This document shows positions 44,876 to 56,828 of a stretch of 64,000 nucleotides of DNA, piece by piece. The stretch covers positions 62,001 to 126,000 of the forward strand of contig CAYXZL010000002.1 of the NCBI GenBank assembly GCA_964469925.1, given 5' to 3'. The notes beneath the pieces are model-generated. The model made no database searches. It was not told the origin of the DNA and worked only from the letters and a program-made list of their open reading frames with translations. Position 1 is the first letter of the stretch. Every line of letters begins with the position of its first letter. The DNA comes from CAYXZL01 sp964469925 (GTDB taxonomy: Bacteria > Patescibacteriota > Gracilibacteria > Absconditabacterales > Absconditicoccaceae). Both the position numbers and the translations under genes were made by a program.

Positions 44876-46162
44876 ATGCTTGTAATAGGCGATGTCCATA
44901 TTAATGCACGTATGAGGGCTGCTATTTTGCAATCTTTGCGTGATATGATCAATCATAATAGTGATGAAAAGCATATTATTTTCTTGTGAGATTATGTCTA
45001 TCATTTTGCTTATGATAGAAAGTCTCTTCTTTTGCTTTTTCAATTTTTTGTTGAACTGTATAGAGAGTGAAAGCATGTGTATGTATTGGCTGGCAATCAT
45101 GACTGGATTGCTGATCATTTTGTGTACGAGGAAGCACAACAGGCATTTTCTATTATTAACGATTACGTTTTTGAGCAGTCTCGTACTGGTGAAGGCTTGT
45201 CAGAGAAGGGATCTCTTCGTTTTATCACAGAACCTATCACTCTAACGATAGAGGATCAAGATGTTATCTTTTTCCCCTACAATCTTGCTCTTAGCCCTGA
45301 GGAGGAATCTTTTTCTTCTACTGATGTTTGATTGTCTCCTGTTGTACACTCTCTTAGAGAACTTGCTTTTAGCAATAACAAACGTGAACGCTACTCTTTA
45401 TCCATAAATTTATGCTTGCTGGAGCTGGTTGCAAAACTACGTCATACTTCTTCTTGCGATACTATTGTTGTTTTTCATCATTATTATGTTGAGAGTACTG
45501 AGTTTCCTGGTCAAACTAGCCGTTTTGCTTTTAAAGATGTCGCTTTAAGCAAGGAATGGCTTTCTGTTAATGATATTCGTATGATTTCTGGTCATCTGCA
45601 TCAAGCTTTTGTTTATCAAAACTATTTGTGTGTGGGAAGTGTGCGATCTACCTCTCCCTTGGAGTTTAATCATTATAAAGTTGCGTGCGTGCTTCATTGA
45701 TCCTTTGTTCGCTTTTATCCTAGTCATATTAACTACTATTTGAGGACTTTTTATGAATGACGCGTACTTGATTCTGCTTTGCTTTTAGAGCTTTTGCAGC
45801 AGCAATACGATGATTCTAGGCTTGTATTCCAAAGTAACGTTTTTTTTACTCTTGATACTGATTCTTTACGTTCTTTTCCTGATTTTTCGCTTCTCTCTCT
45901 GCAAATCGTGGGCGACTCACTGGACTATTGACGTATTACAGATTATATAGACGGTACGTTATTTCCCACAGTAGAGACTGTTCGTTTGAAGAGACAAGAT
46001 AAAAAGGTTGAGCAGCTCTTGCAACAACTAGATATTTCTAGTAGGAACTTACAGACGTGATTTCATGATTGGAAAAGTATCCTAAAAGACTATATTGGGA
46101 TTAAATATTCATCCGAACAGCAATATTATTTTGCTTTGTTGGAAGATCTACATCTTTTGTAA
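44876..46162 (+). CDS. Mre11/SbcD-like calcineurin-type phosphoesterase
   Basis: 428 residues. Metallophosphoesterase motifs in order: VIGDVHINA (D-x-H), IFLGDYVYH (GD), LAGNHDWIAD (GNHD), VFHHYYVES (H) and SGHLHQAFV (GH-x-H). The arrangement and the 'capping' C-terminal part resemble Mre11/SbcD nucleases. However, no Rad50/SbcC ATPase is adjacent, and a plain phosphoesterase remains possible. The start MLVIGDVHIN is fixed by motif I at the very N-terminus. Next gene, ruvC, begins 17 bases later, suggesting a DNA-repair transcript. Confidence 0.8.
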
Positions 46163-46178
46163 TGGTATACTATTGTCA

Positions 46179-46652
46179 ATGATATTGTGAATCGATCCAG
46201 GTATCCGCAAGTTGGGCTATGCCCTTATTGAATCAGATCTTCGTGTGGTTTGTGCTGATGCACTTGTTTTGGATGTTGTGGATATCGTGAGGGAAGATTA
46301 TTGGGTTCGCATGGGTCAGATGTATGGTTTTTTCGAAGGCCTTCTGCAACAGTACCCTTCTATTACTACTGTCTGCATTGAAAAGCTGTATTTTACTTGA
46401 CGCAATCAGAACAACGCAGAATTTGTTTATGGTATTAGGTGAGCGTTGATGATGCTATTTAGCCGTCATGATATTTTTTTATTGGAATATACTCCTATTC
46501 AGCTCAAAAAATACATTACGGGTAATGCACAAGCTAGTAAGTCTTTAGTTACTTCTGTGGTCAAAAGATTGTATAAACTTGATACAGCTCCTCATTATCA
46601 TGATACTGCTGATGCTTTGGGATTGGCTTATTTGGCAGCCCAAAGAAGATAG
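46179..46652 (+). CDS. ruvC: Holliday junction resolvase RuvC
   Basis: 157-residue RNase H-fold resolvase that cuts four-way junctions. Catalytic acids are visible in GIDPGIRKLGYA (Asp), CIEKLYFTG (Glu) and HHDTADALGLAYL-type C-terminal motif (two Asp). Length and spacing are normal. The glycine before IDPG is TGA. In the same plus-strand run as the Mre11-like gene; RuvB and RuvX are encoded at other places in the window. Confidence 0.94.
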
Positions 46653-46679
46653 TGAATTTTATTATTTTAGATAATTTGC

Positions 46680-47579
46680 ATGAAGCCTACGTTATTGATT
46701 TTAGCTGCTGGTATGGGTAGCCGTTATGGATGACTCAAGCAGATTGATGCTTTTTGACCCGCCGGTGAGTCAATTATTGAATATTCTATTTATGATGCTA
46801 TACGTGCTGGTTTTGGTAAGGTGGTGTATGTTATTAGGGAAGAGTTTGAGAGTGATTTTAGAGCGAAATTTTGACATATCGAGAAATACATAGACGTTGA
46901 ATACGTTTTTCAATCAGTCAATCCAGTTATTGGGGATCTTTCGTATATTACCCGTGAAAAGCCATGGTGAACGGGCCATGCTATTTTGTCTGCTAAAGAT
47001 GTTATTGATGAACCGTTTGTTGTTATTTATGCTGATGACTATTGTGGTATTCATGCTTTTGAGCTTTGTCATGATTTCCTACAAACAAATGTTTCTTCGT
47101 CACATTGTGCGGTTTTAGGTTTTGAATTATCTAACACCCTTTCTCCTTATGGTGGTGTTAATAGATGAGTCTTATACACTGATGTTCAGTGATTTCTGCT
47201 TGAAACGGTAGAGGTTTTGAAAATATCCTTGCAGGGCGACAAGGCTGTTTATCCTCTTGATGATACTCAACGAGGTGAACTTTCTCTTCAGTCGTTGGTT
47301 AATATGTGATCTTTTTGTTTTGATTCATCGATATTTTCTCATTTAGAGAGACTTTTCTTTTCTTTTGCACGTGATAATCTTCATAATCCGAAAGCAGAGT
47401 TTTTCTTGCCGACTGCTTTAGATGATTTGGTAAAAGATCAGCTATTACGTTGTTCTGTTATAGCAACGCCTGATCAATGGTGTGGTGTTTCTTATCGCGA
47501 AGATAAGAATATGGTGAGTGATAGGTTTGCTACGATGGTAAGAGATGGAAACTACCCATCTCCTCTATGGCAGAAATAG
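46680..47579 (+). CDS. Sugar-phosphate nucleotidyltransferase family protein
   Basis: 299 residues. Begins LLILAAGMGSRYGGLKQID, the nucleotide-binding loop of nucleotidyltransferases (L-A-A-G-x-G-S-R-(Y/F)-G-G-x-K), then AGESIIEYSIYDA, and the metal-binding VVIYADDYCG. The GLKQ form rather than GTR or GER places it with the poorly characterised NTP-transferases near UTP-glucose-1-phosphate uridylyltransferases. Substrate not determined. Starts 27 bases after ruvC. Confidence 0.8.
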
Positions 47580-47654
47580 GATTATTCCGAAAATATTTGC
47601 ATTTCTTTGTGTTGTTTGTATATTGCTTTTGTGTTTATATACTTGTCATTGACA

Positions 47655-47984
47655 ATGGGCAGGAAGAAAAAGTGCAGAACAATTGATATTGATATGAAGT
47701 CTATTTGTTCATCTTTTTGACCTTTGCATGATACTCAAGAATCAAGGGGCGATGCTGCTTGTATTGTTTTGGAAGCGGATGAACTGCAGGTTTTACAACT
47801 AAAGGATGGTGAGGGATTGACTATGATTGAGTGAGCTAAAAGGATGGGTATCTCAAAATCTGTTTTTGGTGATATGCATAAAAAGGCTCGTGCTAAGTTG
47901 GTTGATATGGTGTTACATGCTAAAACTTTGGTTGTTAAGTGTCCTTACAAAGACGCGAATCGTTCTTTTATATTTAAACGTTAG
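47655..47984 (+). CDS. DUF134 family DNA-binding-type protein
   Basis: 109 residues. Begins MGRKKKCRTIDID, and contains EADELQVLQLKDGEGLTMIEGA followed by KRMGISKSVFGDMHKKARAKL, matching the DUF134 (UPF0251) pattern of a short metal/DNA-binding helix-turn-helix protein (family: P-R-P-x-K-C, LTLDELEALRLAD, E-A-A-x-x-M-G-V-S-R). The ends fit the family length. Probable transcriptional regulator; target unknown. Immediately upstream of gdhA. Confidence 0.7.
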
Positions 47985-48014
47985 GGTCTTATTTATCATT
48001 TTAACCTTACCTCC

Positions 48015-49256
48015 ATGTCCTTGTATGAATGAGTTCAAAACCAGATGAGAGAGGCCTTTTCGTATATCAGAGATAGGTTCAGTCCTAACCTTTTGGAACA
48101 TCTGTTATATCCTCATCAGATTTTAGAGGTGTCGATTCCTGTGTTGATGGATGATGGCAATGTACGTACTTTTGTTGGCTATAGGTCGCAACATAATAAT
48201 GCAAGGTGACCCTATAAATGAGGCATTAGGTATCATCAAGATGTTAGCAAAGACGAGGTGATGAGTCTTTCTGCGTGGATGTCTCTCAAGACTTCGGTTG
48301 TTGGTATTCCTTTGTGATGAGCTAAGTGAGGGATTGTTGTAGATCCAAAGACTTTGTCTCGTGGCGAATTAGAACGTTTGACAAGATGATATGTGCAGAA
48401 GGTATTTCGTTTTGTGTGACCTCAAACGGATGTTCCTGCCCCTGATGTGAATACAGATTCTCAAATCATGGCATGGTTTGTTGATGAGTATAGTAAGTTG
48501 GCTGGTGAACGATCTCCTGCTGTGGTTACGGGTAAACCTTTGTCTCTGTGATGAAGTGTAGGTAGACATTCAGCGACTGCCATGTGAGCATATTATACAC
48601 TCTCTCGCTATTTGGATCTGGTCGGATGATCTCTTGTTGGTAAAACGTTTGCTATTCAATGAGCTGGGAATGCTGGTCTGCTGTTTGCACAATTGGTTGT
48701 CTGAGCTGGTGCTACTATTGTTTGACTTAGCGATTCTCGTGGTGCTGTCTTTTCTAAAGACGGTATTGATATAGCACAAGTTACTGCACTTAAGGAGTCA
48801 TGAATGTCTGTTGTAAATTTACCTTGAGTCTCTGCTATTTCTCAGAATGATTTACTAGCTTTAGATGTTGATGTTCTTGTGCCTGCGGCATTGGAGAGCC
48901 AAATCACAAAGGACAATATGCATAGTATTTCTTCGTGACTTGTTTTGGAGATAGCAAATGGTCCTACGACCCCAGAAGCAGATGCGTTTTTGTTTACTAA
49001 GGGCGTTGTTATTCTTCCTGATATCCTCGTTAATGCTTGAGGTGTTACTGTTAGTTATTTTGAGCAGGTTCAAAATGCTATGAATTATTATCGAGACGAA
49101 ACGGAAGTGGATGATAAACTTCATAAAATTATAGATACAGCTACTGATACTGTTATACGTGTTGCTAGGGAGCATTCTGTTTCCCTTAGAATGTCTGCCT
49201 ATATTGTTAGCCTTCAGAGAATACTTGAATCTTTACAAAAAATCTTTGTTTTTTAG
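48015..49256 (+). CDS. gdhA: Glutamate dehydrogenase (Glu/Leu/Phe/Val family)
   Basis: 413 residues. The substrate domain contains FVGYRSQHNNARGPYKGGIRYH, the catalytic-lysine segment IPLGGAKGGIVVDPK and the DVPAPDVNTDSQIMAWF block; the dinucleotide domain contains AIQGAGNAGLLFA. Interconverts glutamate and 2-oxoglutarate plus ammonia. In GGAKGG three of four glycines are TGA codons, strong support for the code. Rare metabolic enzyme in an otherwise informational window. Follows DUF134 by 30 bases. Confidence 0.95.
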
Positions 49257-49277
49257 TTTGTTATATAATTCATTATT

Positions 49278-49616
49278 ATGAAGGAAGATCACAAAAACCT
49301 TGTTCATTTGGATAGTTCGGATGAGTTTGCTTCAATTATAGCTACCGGAGTGGTGGTAGTTGATTTTTATGCTGATTGGTGTGGTCCTTGTAGGATGCTT
49401 TGACCGATTATGGAGAGCTTAGCTGAGAAGTATGAAGGACGTATTAGGGTTGTTAAGGTCAATGTTGACGATTTTGGTGATATTGCCGGTCAGTATGGTG
49501 TAAGTTCAATACCGATGGTTGCTATCTTCAATAATGGTTCTATGGTAGGAGAATCCATTGTATGAGCCTATCCTCAAGATCATTATGAAACTATCTTGGA
49601 TTGACTGCTACAATAA
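49278..49616 (+). CDS. trxA: Thioredoxin
   Basis: 112-residue thioredoxin with the active site W34-C-G-P-C38 in the context FYADWCGPCRML, a cis-proline motif SSIPMVAIFNNG, and the usual buried Asp region. Reduces protein disulfides, with electrons from TrxB (5818-6846). Starts 21 bases after gdhA. In a lineage with several Cys-rich surface proteins a thioredoxin system may also support disulfide balance, which is inference. Confidence 0.95.
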
Positions 49617-49671
49617 TCTTTGTCAAACTATTTTTCGTCTTGCAAAGCAGTATTTGTTTTGTGTGTTACTT

Positions 49672-50562
49672 CTACTTATTCATCAATGTATTTATACGTT
49701 TCCCTTCGTATACTATTTTTTTGATGTCTGTAGTAGTTCGAAAATCGTTTGGATACACACTACTTTCTTTTAGTTTTTGATTGAGCGTGTATCTTGTTTG
49801 TGGACCAAATATTCAGCACCATTGGGAATTCTTGTTGAGCAATTTGTTATCTACTTGGAAGTTACATATTGCTTGTTTAGTTTTTGGTCCAAAGTATCAT
49901 GTTACTGACATGTTGTCTAAGTAGCCTAACTTATTCATATATTTTTGCAGTGTCCGGACAAATATATCTTTTCTTCATTCCTCTAACTGTATCATGGAGA
50001 ATGCCATATCAAAAAAGTACTTAAATGTCGGTACTTTTTCGAGATTGAATCCTATTGCTTCTTGTGGTATTGACATGGTTTGGGGGCAATGATAGCCTAT
50101 TGTTTCTTTTTTTCACCGCGTAATTGCCTTTATTAAACCTTCATTTCACTCTCACATATATATGTCTAGTCTGTCATGCTTGTTGTTTCTTTCTCCTGCT
50201 TTCACAATTGCTCATCATCTGTCTGCTATTACTCCTATTCCTAAACTTGGCATGATGATATATTCCCCAAACTCATAGCTTGACGGTGCTGCTATCATTC
50301 CATTGAACACTCCCATGCCGGATGCACCGTGTGTTCATTCTCCATTCAGTATTTTTTCTTCTGAAAGATTCCCCTTGGCATATGCAATCTGACCTGGTTT
50401 AGGTGAATAATACGCAGTTGTGATAAAGGTTTTTTTGGTACATCATTCTAATGATAGTGTGATGCTTGTTGCGTTTGTATTCGTATGTGCTATTGCTATG
50501 CTCACTATTGTTGCTAGAATAGCTGTCAGTGTGCGTCTTTGTATTGGTCTTTTTTTATTCAT
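49672..50562 (-). CDS. 3D-domain protein with peptidoglycan-binding domain
   Basis: 296 residues. Signal peptide from ATG 50562 (MNKKRPIQRRTLTAILATIVSIA). Residues ~45-160 form a 3D (double-psi beta barrel) domain: FITTAYYSPKPGQ, GTHGASGMGVFNG, ADRGGAIV and HDRLDIYMGEG, the aspartates of the MltA/RpfB-type site. A peptidoglycan-binding-type repeat follows (LQKYMNKLGYLDN, GYFGPKTKQAICNFQ). Probably a secreted wall-modifying enzyme. An in-frame upstream start would precede the signal peptide with 22 odd residues, so it was not used. Confidence 0.8.
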
Positions 50563-50703
50563 TGATAAATGATACTGAAGTAAACTTACACTGAGTACAA
50601 TCATACAGTTTATTGTAGTGTGACGCACTGATCTTTTGTATTCTTTTTGTTTATATGTTTATTCTTTTGGATAATGTTGTATAGTATTGTTCACTTGTGT
50701 GTT

Positions 50704-51729
50704 ATGTTACTTACTTTCTATCTTTTGGCCTTGGTGTGTGACTATTACTTTGTTCCTTCGCTGGAAAAGATATCTCACAAGTTGCGTTTATCATCTGAAT
50801 TTGCCTGAGCGACATTGATGGCTATTGGTAGTAGTGCTCCTGAGCTTTTCACTTCTTTGTTCGCTGTCCTCAATCCTCATCTTGAACCTAGTGTGTGAGC
50901 AGGAACAATTGTTTGATCTGCTATTTTTAATATTTTAGTTATTATTGGTGCATCGGTTGTGATTCGTAAGGCCAAAATAACTTGGCAACCAGTTGTTAGA
51001 GATTTGTTTTTTTATGGTTTAGCAATTCTTCTTCTCTTACTTTTTTTTGTTGATGGAAGTATAGAATTTGTCGAGGTTTTAATCTTTTTGGCTTTGTATA
51101 TTGGATATATCTTTGTCGCAAAAAATCGATCAAGACGACTCTGATATTCTGCTCCTGGTCGGGATGATGGTGTTGTTGATTTGGATAGACCATCGGGTTG
51201 AGTGTCGCATTATATTGTTTCTTTTTTTGATCGTATTATCCCTCATCCTCATAATTCCTATGTTTTCTCTTTTTTTGTTAGCATTATTATTATTGCTCTT
51301 TTAACTCACTTTATGGTGGATGCATGAGTGCAGTTTGCACATATTCTTCATATTCCGGCTTCTATTGTTGGTCTAACAATCTTGGCTGCTGGTACTTCGG
51401 TCCCCGACTTGCTTTCTTCTCTCAATGTTGCTAGAAAATGAAGGGGTGATATGGCTATTACCAATGCTATTTGATCTAATATTTTTGATATTTTATTTGG
51501 CTTATGATTTCCTTATCTGTTATACTTTATGATTTATTGACTTGATAAGAATATTGTTGTGGATGGTAATAATATTTTATGAAGTATTATTTTGCTTTTT
51601 GCTACTATTGTTGTAGTTGCATTTGTTTTGGTTATGAAGCGTTGGCATCTTTCAAAACGTTCTTGAATGTTTTTAATTCTTTTGTATGTGTGCTATATTG
51701 TTTATACCGTATTTCTTATTTTATCGTAG
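50704..51729 (+). CDS. Ca2+/Na+ exchanger family membrane protein (CaCA)
   Basis: 341 residues, about ten membrane helices in two inverted halves, the CaCA layout. First alpha-repeat LMAIGSSAPELFTSLF followed by GAGTIVGSAIFNIL; second repeat LAAGTSVPDLLSSL followed by AITNAIGSNIFDILFG. These carry the ion-binding Glu/Asp and Gly-Ser-Asn residues. Key glycines are TGA. Ion (Ca or K-dependent) not determinable. A homologue begins at the right edge (63887). Followed by a hairpin (51780-51813) and clpC. Confidence 0.9.
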
Positions 51730-51779
51730 TTTTTGCCTTTGGCATACTTTCCCTTGTTTTTGCTTGTCAGTATTTTTAT

Positions 51780-51813
51780 AATGTAGCACGTCCTATCTGT
51801 TAGGTGCTACATT
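51780..51813 (+). terminator. Hairpin terminator between the exchanger and clpC
   Basis: AATGTAGCA and TGCTACATT form a 9-bp stem, extended by CCTA/TAGG after a three-base bulge, followed by a short, interrupted T stretch. A moderate intrinsic terminator; it ends about 20 bases before the clpC start. Confidence 0.5.
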
Positions 51814-51834
51814 TACTTTAGGTGCTTGTATTGC

Positions 51835-54387
51835 ATGAAAAACATACGTATTAATTACACAAAGGAGGCAAAAAAAGTCCTAGAATACGCTCAGTTGTTA
51901 ACCTTTAGTGAGCAGAAAAGATCGATATCTAATATTACGTTGTTTTGGTGAATTTATGTTTTTTTACTTAACACTCCTTACCATAAGCTTTTTCGGAAAT
52001 TAATGGGTGTGAGAGATGTGGATCGTATTAATGATTTTTTTATGGAACACTATGGTGATATTGATTTTTCTCGTAGACCAAGTCGTTTCATTATGCTTAA
52101 GCAACTTATTTTGAAGTTTACTACGGATGAGGACAAAACTATTGTTGACTTTGTCCGTCTCTTATATGTGTGTGTTGACAAGCCAGATGGTGCTAGTAAA
52201 AAGCTTTTTAATTTTTTATGATTTGAATTGGATACAATCAAGAACAATTGTCAGTATATTACGGATCATCCTGCAATATTGCAGATTGGAATCTTTGCCT
52301 TTTTAGAGCTCCTTTCTAAACTTATTGTCAAGCTTTCTTTAGATCTTGATAAGATTCAATTGATGCACATTGACTTTTTGCAGTATATGCCTGAGTCTTG
52401 ATCCATAGACCAATCTCTTGTACAGAAAGACCCTAATAAGAGTAATATACAGACAACTTCGCCTGATGAAAAAGAAGAAAAGAAGCTTACTGTTGAGTAC
52501 TTTGGTACCGATTTGACGAAGGAGTATAAAGATGGTTATCTTGATCCTGTTATTGGTAGAGAAAAAGAGATTTATCAGATGATCTATACTCTTTTAAGGA
52601 AGACGAAAAACAATCCACTTCTTATCTGAGAGGCTGGTGTTGGGAAAACTGCTATTGTTGAGTGACTTGCTCAGAAAATAGTTGATGGTGATGTGCCTGA
52701 GAAATTGTTGGGCAAAAGAGTGTTTGTGTTAGATATGGGTAGCTTGGTAGCTGGGACTAAATACAGGGGTGAGTTTGAGGCGAGAATGAAAGCGATTTTG
52801 GAAGAGGCTATGGATATCTCTAATAACATTATTCTTTTTATTGATGAACTGCATACCATCATTGGCACATGAGGTGCAGAGAATGGTGATGCTGCTCAAA
52901 TGATTAAGCCTTTGCTATCTAGAGGGAAGATTAAGTTAATTGGAGCTACAACTTATGATGAGTACCAGAAATATATAGAAAAAGATGCTGCGCTTAAGAG
53001 AAGATTTCAAGAGATTCATGTGGATGAGCCTGATTTGCCTAGTACAAAGGCTATTTTGATGTGATTGAAGTGAACGTATGAGAACTATCATGGGGTTGTT
53101 ATTTCAGAAGAGGCTGTTGATGCTGCTATCTTTCTGAGTAGGAGATATATTCTCAATAGGCATCTCCCTGATAAAGCTATAGATATTATTGATGAGGCTA
53201 GTGCAAGAAAATCTACCATTACGAGAAAATTAGAAAAAGATGATACCTATAATAAGTACGAGAAACAACTTAAAGAACTCGACAAAAAAATTGAGCATGC
53301 TATTGATTCTCAAGACTATTTTGGTGCAGCTGAACTTAAGGAGCAGCAGGAGAATATTAAGCATAAAATGCAACAGGTAAGACAGGATAAACTATTGCCG
53401 GTTCATTTGAGGCAAATTATTCAGCCTGATGATATTGGTCAAGTTTTGGCTGATAAGACATGAATACCAGCCAACATTGTTTCTGAGTCTGAAATTGTGA
53501 AATTGAAAAGATTGAAAGAGGCACTTGATACTGATGTGTTTGGTCAAGAAGAGGCCATTCAGTCTGTTGTAAAGGCTATTACGAGGAATAGAATGTCTGT
53601 TATTAAGAAAGATAAACCTATTTCGTCTTTCTTGTTTTTGTGACCTTCTGGTACGGGTAAAACTCACTTGGCGAAAATGGTTGCTAAACACTATTTTGGT
53701 GATGAAAAGGCTATGATAAGAGTTGATATGTCTGAGTTCATGGAAAAGTATTCTGTCTCTAAGCTTATTTGATCTGCTCCTGGTTATGTTTGACACGAAG
53801 AGGGTGGTCTTTTAACTGAACAAGTTAGAAGAAGACCGTATACTGTTGTCCTTTTGGATGAAATAGAGAAGGCATCTAAGGATGTTTTGAATATATTGTT
53901 GCAAGTTTTGGATGAATGATATTTGAAAGATAATAAAGGAAGACAGATCGACTTTAAGAGTACCATTATTATCATGACTTCAAACTTGGGTTCTGATGAA
54001 TTTTCTAAGAAGCTTTCTCATATTGGTTTTTCTGAAAACACTATAGTTGATGAGGAGGTTTCTGAGGAGGACTTTCTAGGGAAGAAAGCGAAAGTTATGG
54101 AGCGTTTAAAGGATTTTATGTCTCCTGAGTTATTTAATAGGCTTGACCATATTGTTGTTTTCAAACCTCTCTCAAAGAAGGTTTTAAAGTCTATTCTTAG
54201 AAGACAGTTGGATGAGTTTTTGGCTGCTTGGAAGGATACAAATCACCTTAAGCTACCGAAGTTTAGTGATAGGAGGCTTTCATCTATTGTTGACAAGATT
54301 TATGATCCTCAACTTGGAGCTAGACCATTGTTGAAATATATTGATAATGAGGTTGAGCAAGAGCTTATCGATCAATTAATGAAATAA
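51835..54387 (+). CDS. clpC: ATP-dependent Clp unfoldase, ClpC-like
   Basis: 850-residue double-AAA+ unfoldase. The N-terminal ~200 residues are divergent from the normal Clp N domain. D1 Walker A GEAGVGKT at 265-272 with LFIDELHTIIG; D2 Walker A GPSGTGKT at 603-610 with VVLLDEIEKAS and the final GARPLLKYID. The middle domain is short and contains a UVR-type element (DYFGAAELKEQQENI), the ClpC rather than ClpB feature. It should feed ClpP (34431-35045). Whether the ClpP-binding loop is intact needs an alignment. Confidence 0.88.
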
Positions 54388-54466
54388 AACCTTTTTTGTG
54401 AAAAGAAAACGAGTTCTATGGGAATGGGAAGTTGTTTTTTTCGTCTGCTCTCTTTTTTTAGTTTCT

Positions 54467-56329
54467 TTACTTACCTATTTGTTTTTCTAATAGTTTGTTG
54501 ATTGTTTTAATAAAGGATTGTATGTTGTCTGGTTGTATTCACTGTTGTAGTAACGCTTGGTCATAAAGATAGCGAATCCGATCCCTTACTGTTTCGTCTT
54601 TTTTATTATTTGTGTAAGCTTCGATCATTGTTTGTATAAGAGGGTGATTTTTATTGATCATGAGATCCCTTTTGGTTTGCGTTAGTGTATGTCACATTGC
54701 TTTCATATATTTCTCCATATGCAAAGTCGGTTGTCATTCTTTGTCTTTAAGAACTGCTAATGGTTCTTGCAATTTATGAGAAAACTGTATCTGATCTAAG
54801 TTTTTCTCTTTTAATGTCTCTTTTATATGCTCTAAAAAGTCTTTGTTTTCTTCGTTCATCTTTTCAGTAGCTCTTTTTTCTTTTTTGCTATTGTTCTTGT
54901 TTTCTATTTCTGCATGTTGTGCGTTCACTAGTGTTTTGTCTTTATATTTTTGCAAGCTTTGGACAACCCGCTCGTCAATTGGGTCTACCATGAGTAATAC
55001 ATCAAAGTCACTGTTTTCAAACTGTTCCATGTAGGGGTTTTCTTGTAGCTCCTTTATAGTAGAACCAGTCAGATAATATATTTCTTTTCATGTGTTTTTT
55101 TCATTATATTCATCTAGACTGATTACTTCTCATTTTTTATGTGAGTAAAATAAGCATAAACTCGCTATTTCTTCTTTGTTTGATCGATCAAAGTGCACTC
55201 ATTCTTTTAGAATTTTCCCATAATTTTCGAAGAACTCTTTGTAGTTTTCCCTGTCTTCCTTTATTTTGTGTTTACATGTCTCAATAATCTTTTTTACTAA
55301 CGATGACTGTATTTTGCTAATGATGTGGTTGTTTTGTAATATTTCTCTGGAGACGTTGAGTGGTAAGTCTGGTGTTTCTATAACTCATTTTATAAATCTA
55401 AGTCGTTGGGGGAGTAGATCTTTGCACTGTTCCATGATTAGTATGTTTTGTACATAGAGTTGTGGTCAAAACTCTTGATCAGGCATGAGATTTGCAAAGG
55501 GATTGGTTTTTTGAGGTATGTAGATGAGTGCTTTATAGTTTACGGCTCACTCAATGTTGAGATGGATGTGATCTAAAGGCTGATTGGTGTCAAAGCTTAG
55601 CGAATTGTAAAACTCCTTGTATTCTTCTGTCTTTATTTCGCTTTTGTTTTTTGTTCGTAGTGATTGAGCTTTATTTATTTGTTCATATCATTTTTCTTTT
55701 CAGTCTTTCTTGTTTTCTGGCATTATGATAGGATAGGGCAAGTAGTTGCTGTGTTTTTTTACGAGTGCTTTAATACGATGTGTGTTAGCAAATTCCTTTT
55801 CATCTTTTTTGAGGTAAATACGTATTTCTGTCCCTCTTGTTGTTTTTTTTGAGTTTTGAATGTCGTATTCTCCTTTGCCACTGGATATTCGTAATGTTGC
55901 TTTTCATGTTGCCGCTTTGGTTTCTAGCTCTATTTTGTCTGCAACCATAAAAACACTATAGAAACCAATACCAAATTGCCCTATTAAATTATTGTCTGCT
56001 TTGTTTTTTTCGATTTCTTGTATAAATTTTTTTGTTCACGATCTTGCTATTGTACCAATATTTTCTATAATTTCTTTTTCCGTCATTCAAATCCCATTGT
56101 CTTTTATTGTTATCATGTTTTTGTCTTCATCGACATTTATTGTTATTTGTAAGTCTATATCATCTCCAAGGTAGTTTGTATCTTTTAGTGATTGCAACTT
56201 TGCTTTTGATAAAGCATCGCTTGCGTTTGATAATAGTTCTCTAAGGAATATTTCTTTGTTTGAATAGATTGAATGTGTTACTAACTCTATTAATTGAGCA
56301 ACATCTGCATTGAACTCATGTTTGGTCAT
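54467..56329 (-). CDS. htpG: Hsp90 chaperone HtpG
   Basis: 620 residues. N-terminal ATPase (Bergerat) motifs: LRELLSNASDAL, IKDNGIGMTE, IGTIARSGTKKF, GQFGIGFYSVF and the KGTEIR-equivalent TTRGTEIRIYL. The middle domain has YVQNILIMEQCKDLLPQRLRF and VSREILQ, and the C-terminal dimerisation region ends the protein. The final 'NGIGM' glycine is TGA. Folds and remodels client proteins with ATP. Converges with clpC; 79 bases separate them. Confidence 0.95.
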
Positions 56330-56431
56330 GATTATTTTAGGATCATACTAAAGTGCCTGTTCAATCTAACAGTTTTTGGTAGAAAATCAATAGCACATTC
56401 ACTTCCTTGGTGCTACCCTCTTGCCTTTTTT

Positions 56432-56800
56432 CTAATTCTCTTTTTTGAAAAAGATATGTGCATGTGTTGCAAATACTATCAGAAATATTATTCCCCGTGT
56501 CATTCCGCTAATAATACTTTCTTTGCTATTGTAGGCTCTTTGTGATAACATTTTGTTTCTTTCTTCTTGGATACATGTTGCTTTGTCTTCTTCACTACGT
56601 GGTGTTGTTGTTCAATCAGCCTTATTAATTGTATCACATTGATAGCGGTAGTAATCGTTTGAACTCAGATACTCTTCGTCACTGATCCAGTTAATCATAA
56701 TGACTTGGTGGATAGCTATTCATAATCAAATCACGGTTCATCCTAGACCAAATAGTGTGGCGATGAGAAAGTAAATCTTTTTTAGTGATGATAATATCAT
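56432..56800 (-). CDS. Small two-TM membrane protein
   Basis: 122 residues. A first membrane helix at ~8-32 (FLIATLFGLGGTVIGLGIAIH), a polar loop with two cysteines (YRYQCDT, KATCIQEER), and a second helix at ~98-116 (GIIFLIVFATHAHIFF). Four TGA glycines. No family recognised. Lies between htpG and the helical RNxxxH protein on the same strand. Confidence 0.55.
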
Positions 56801-56828
56801 TGTTATATGTTACTAAAGTAAAAGACTA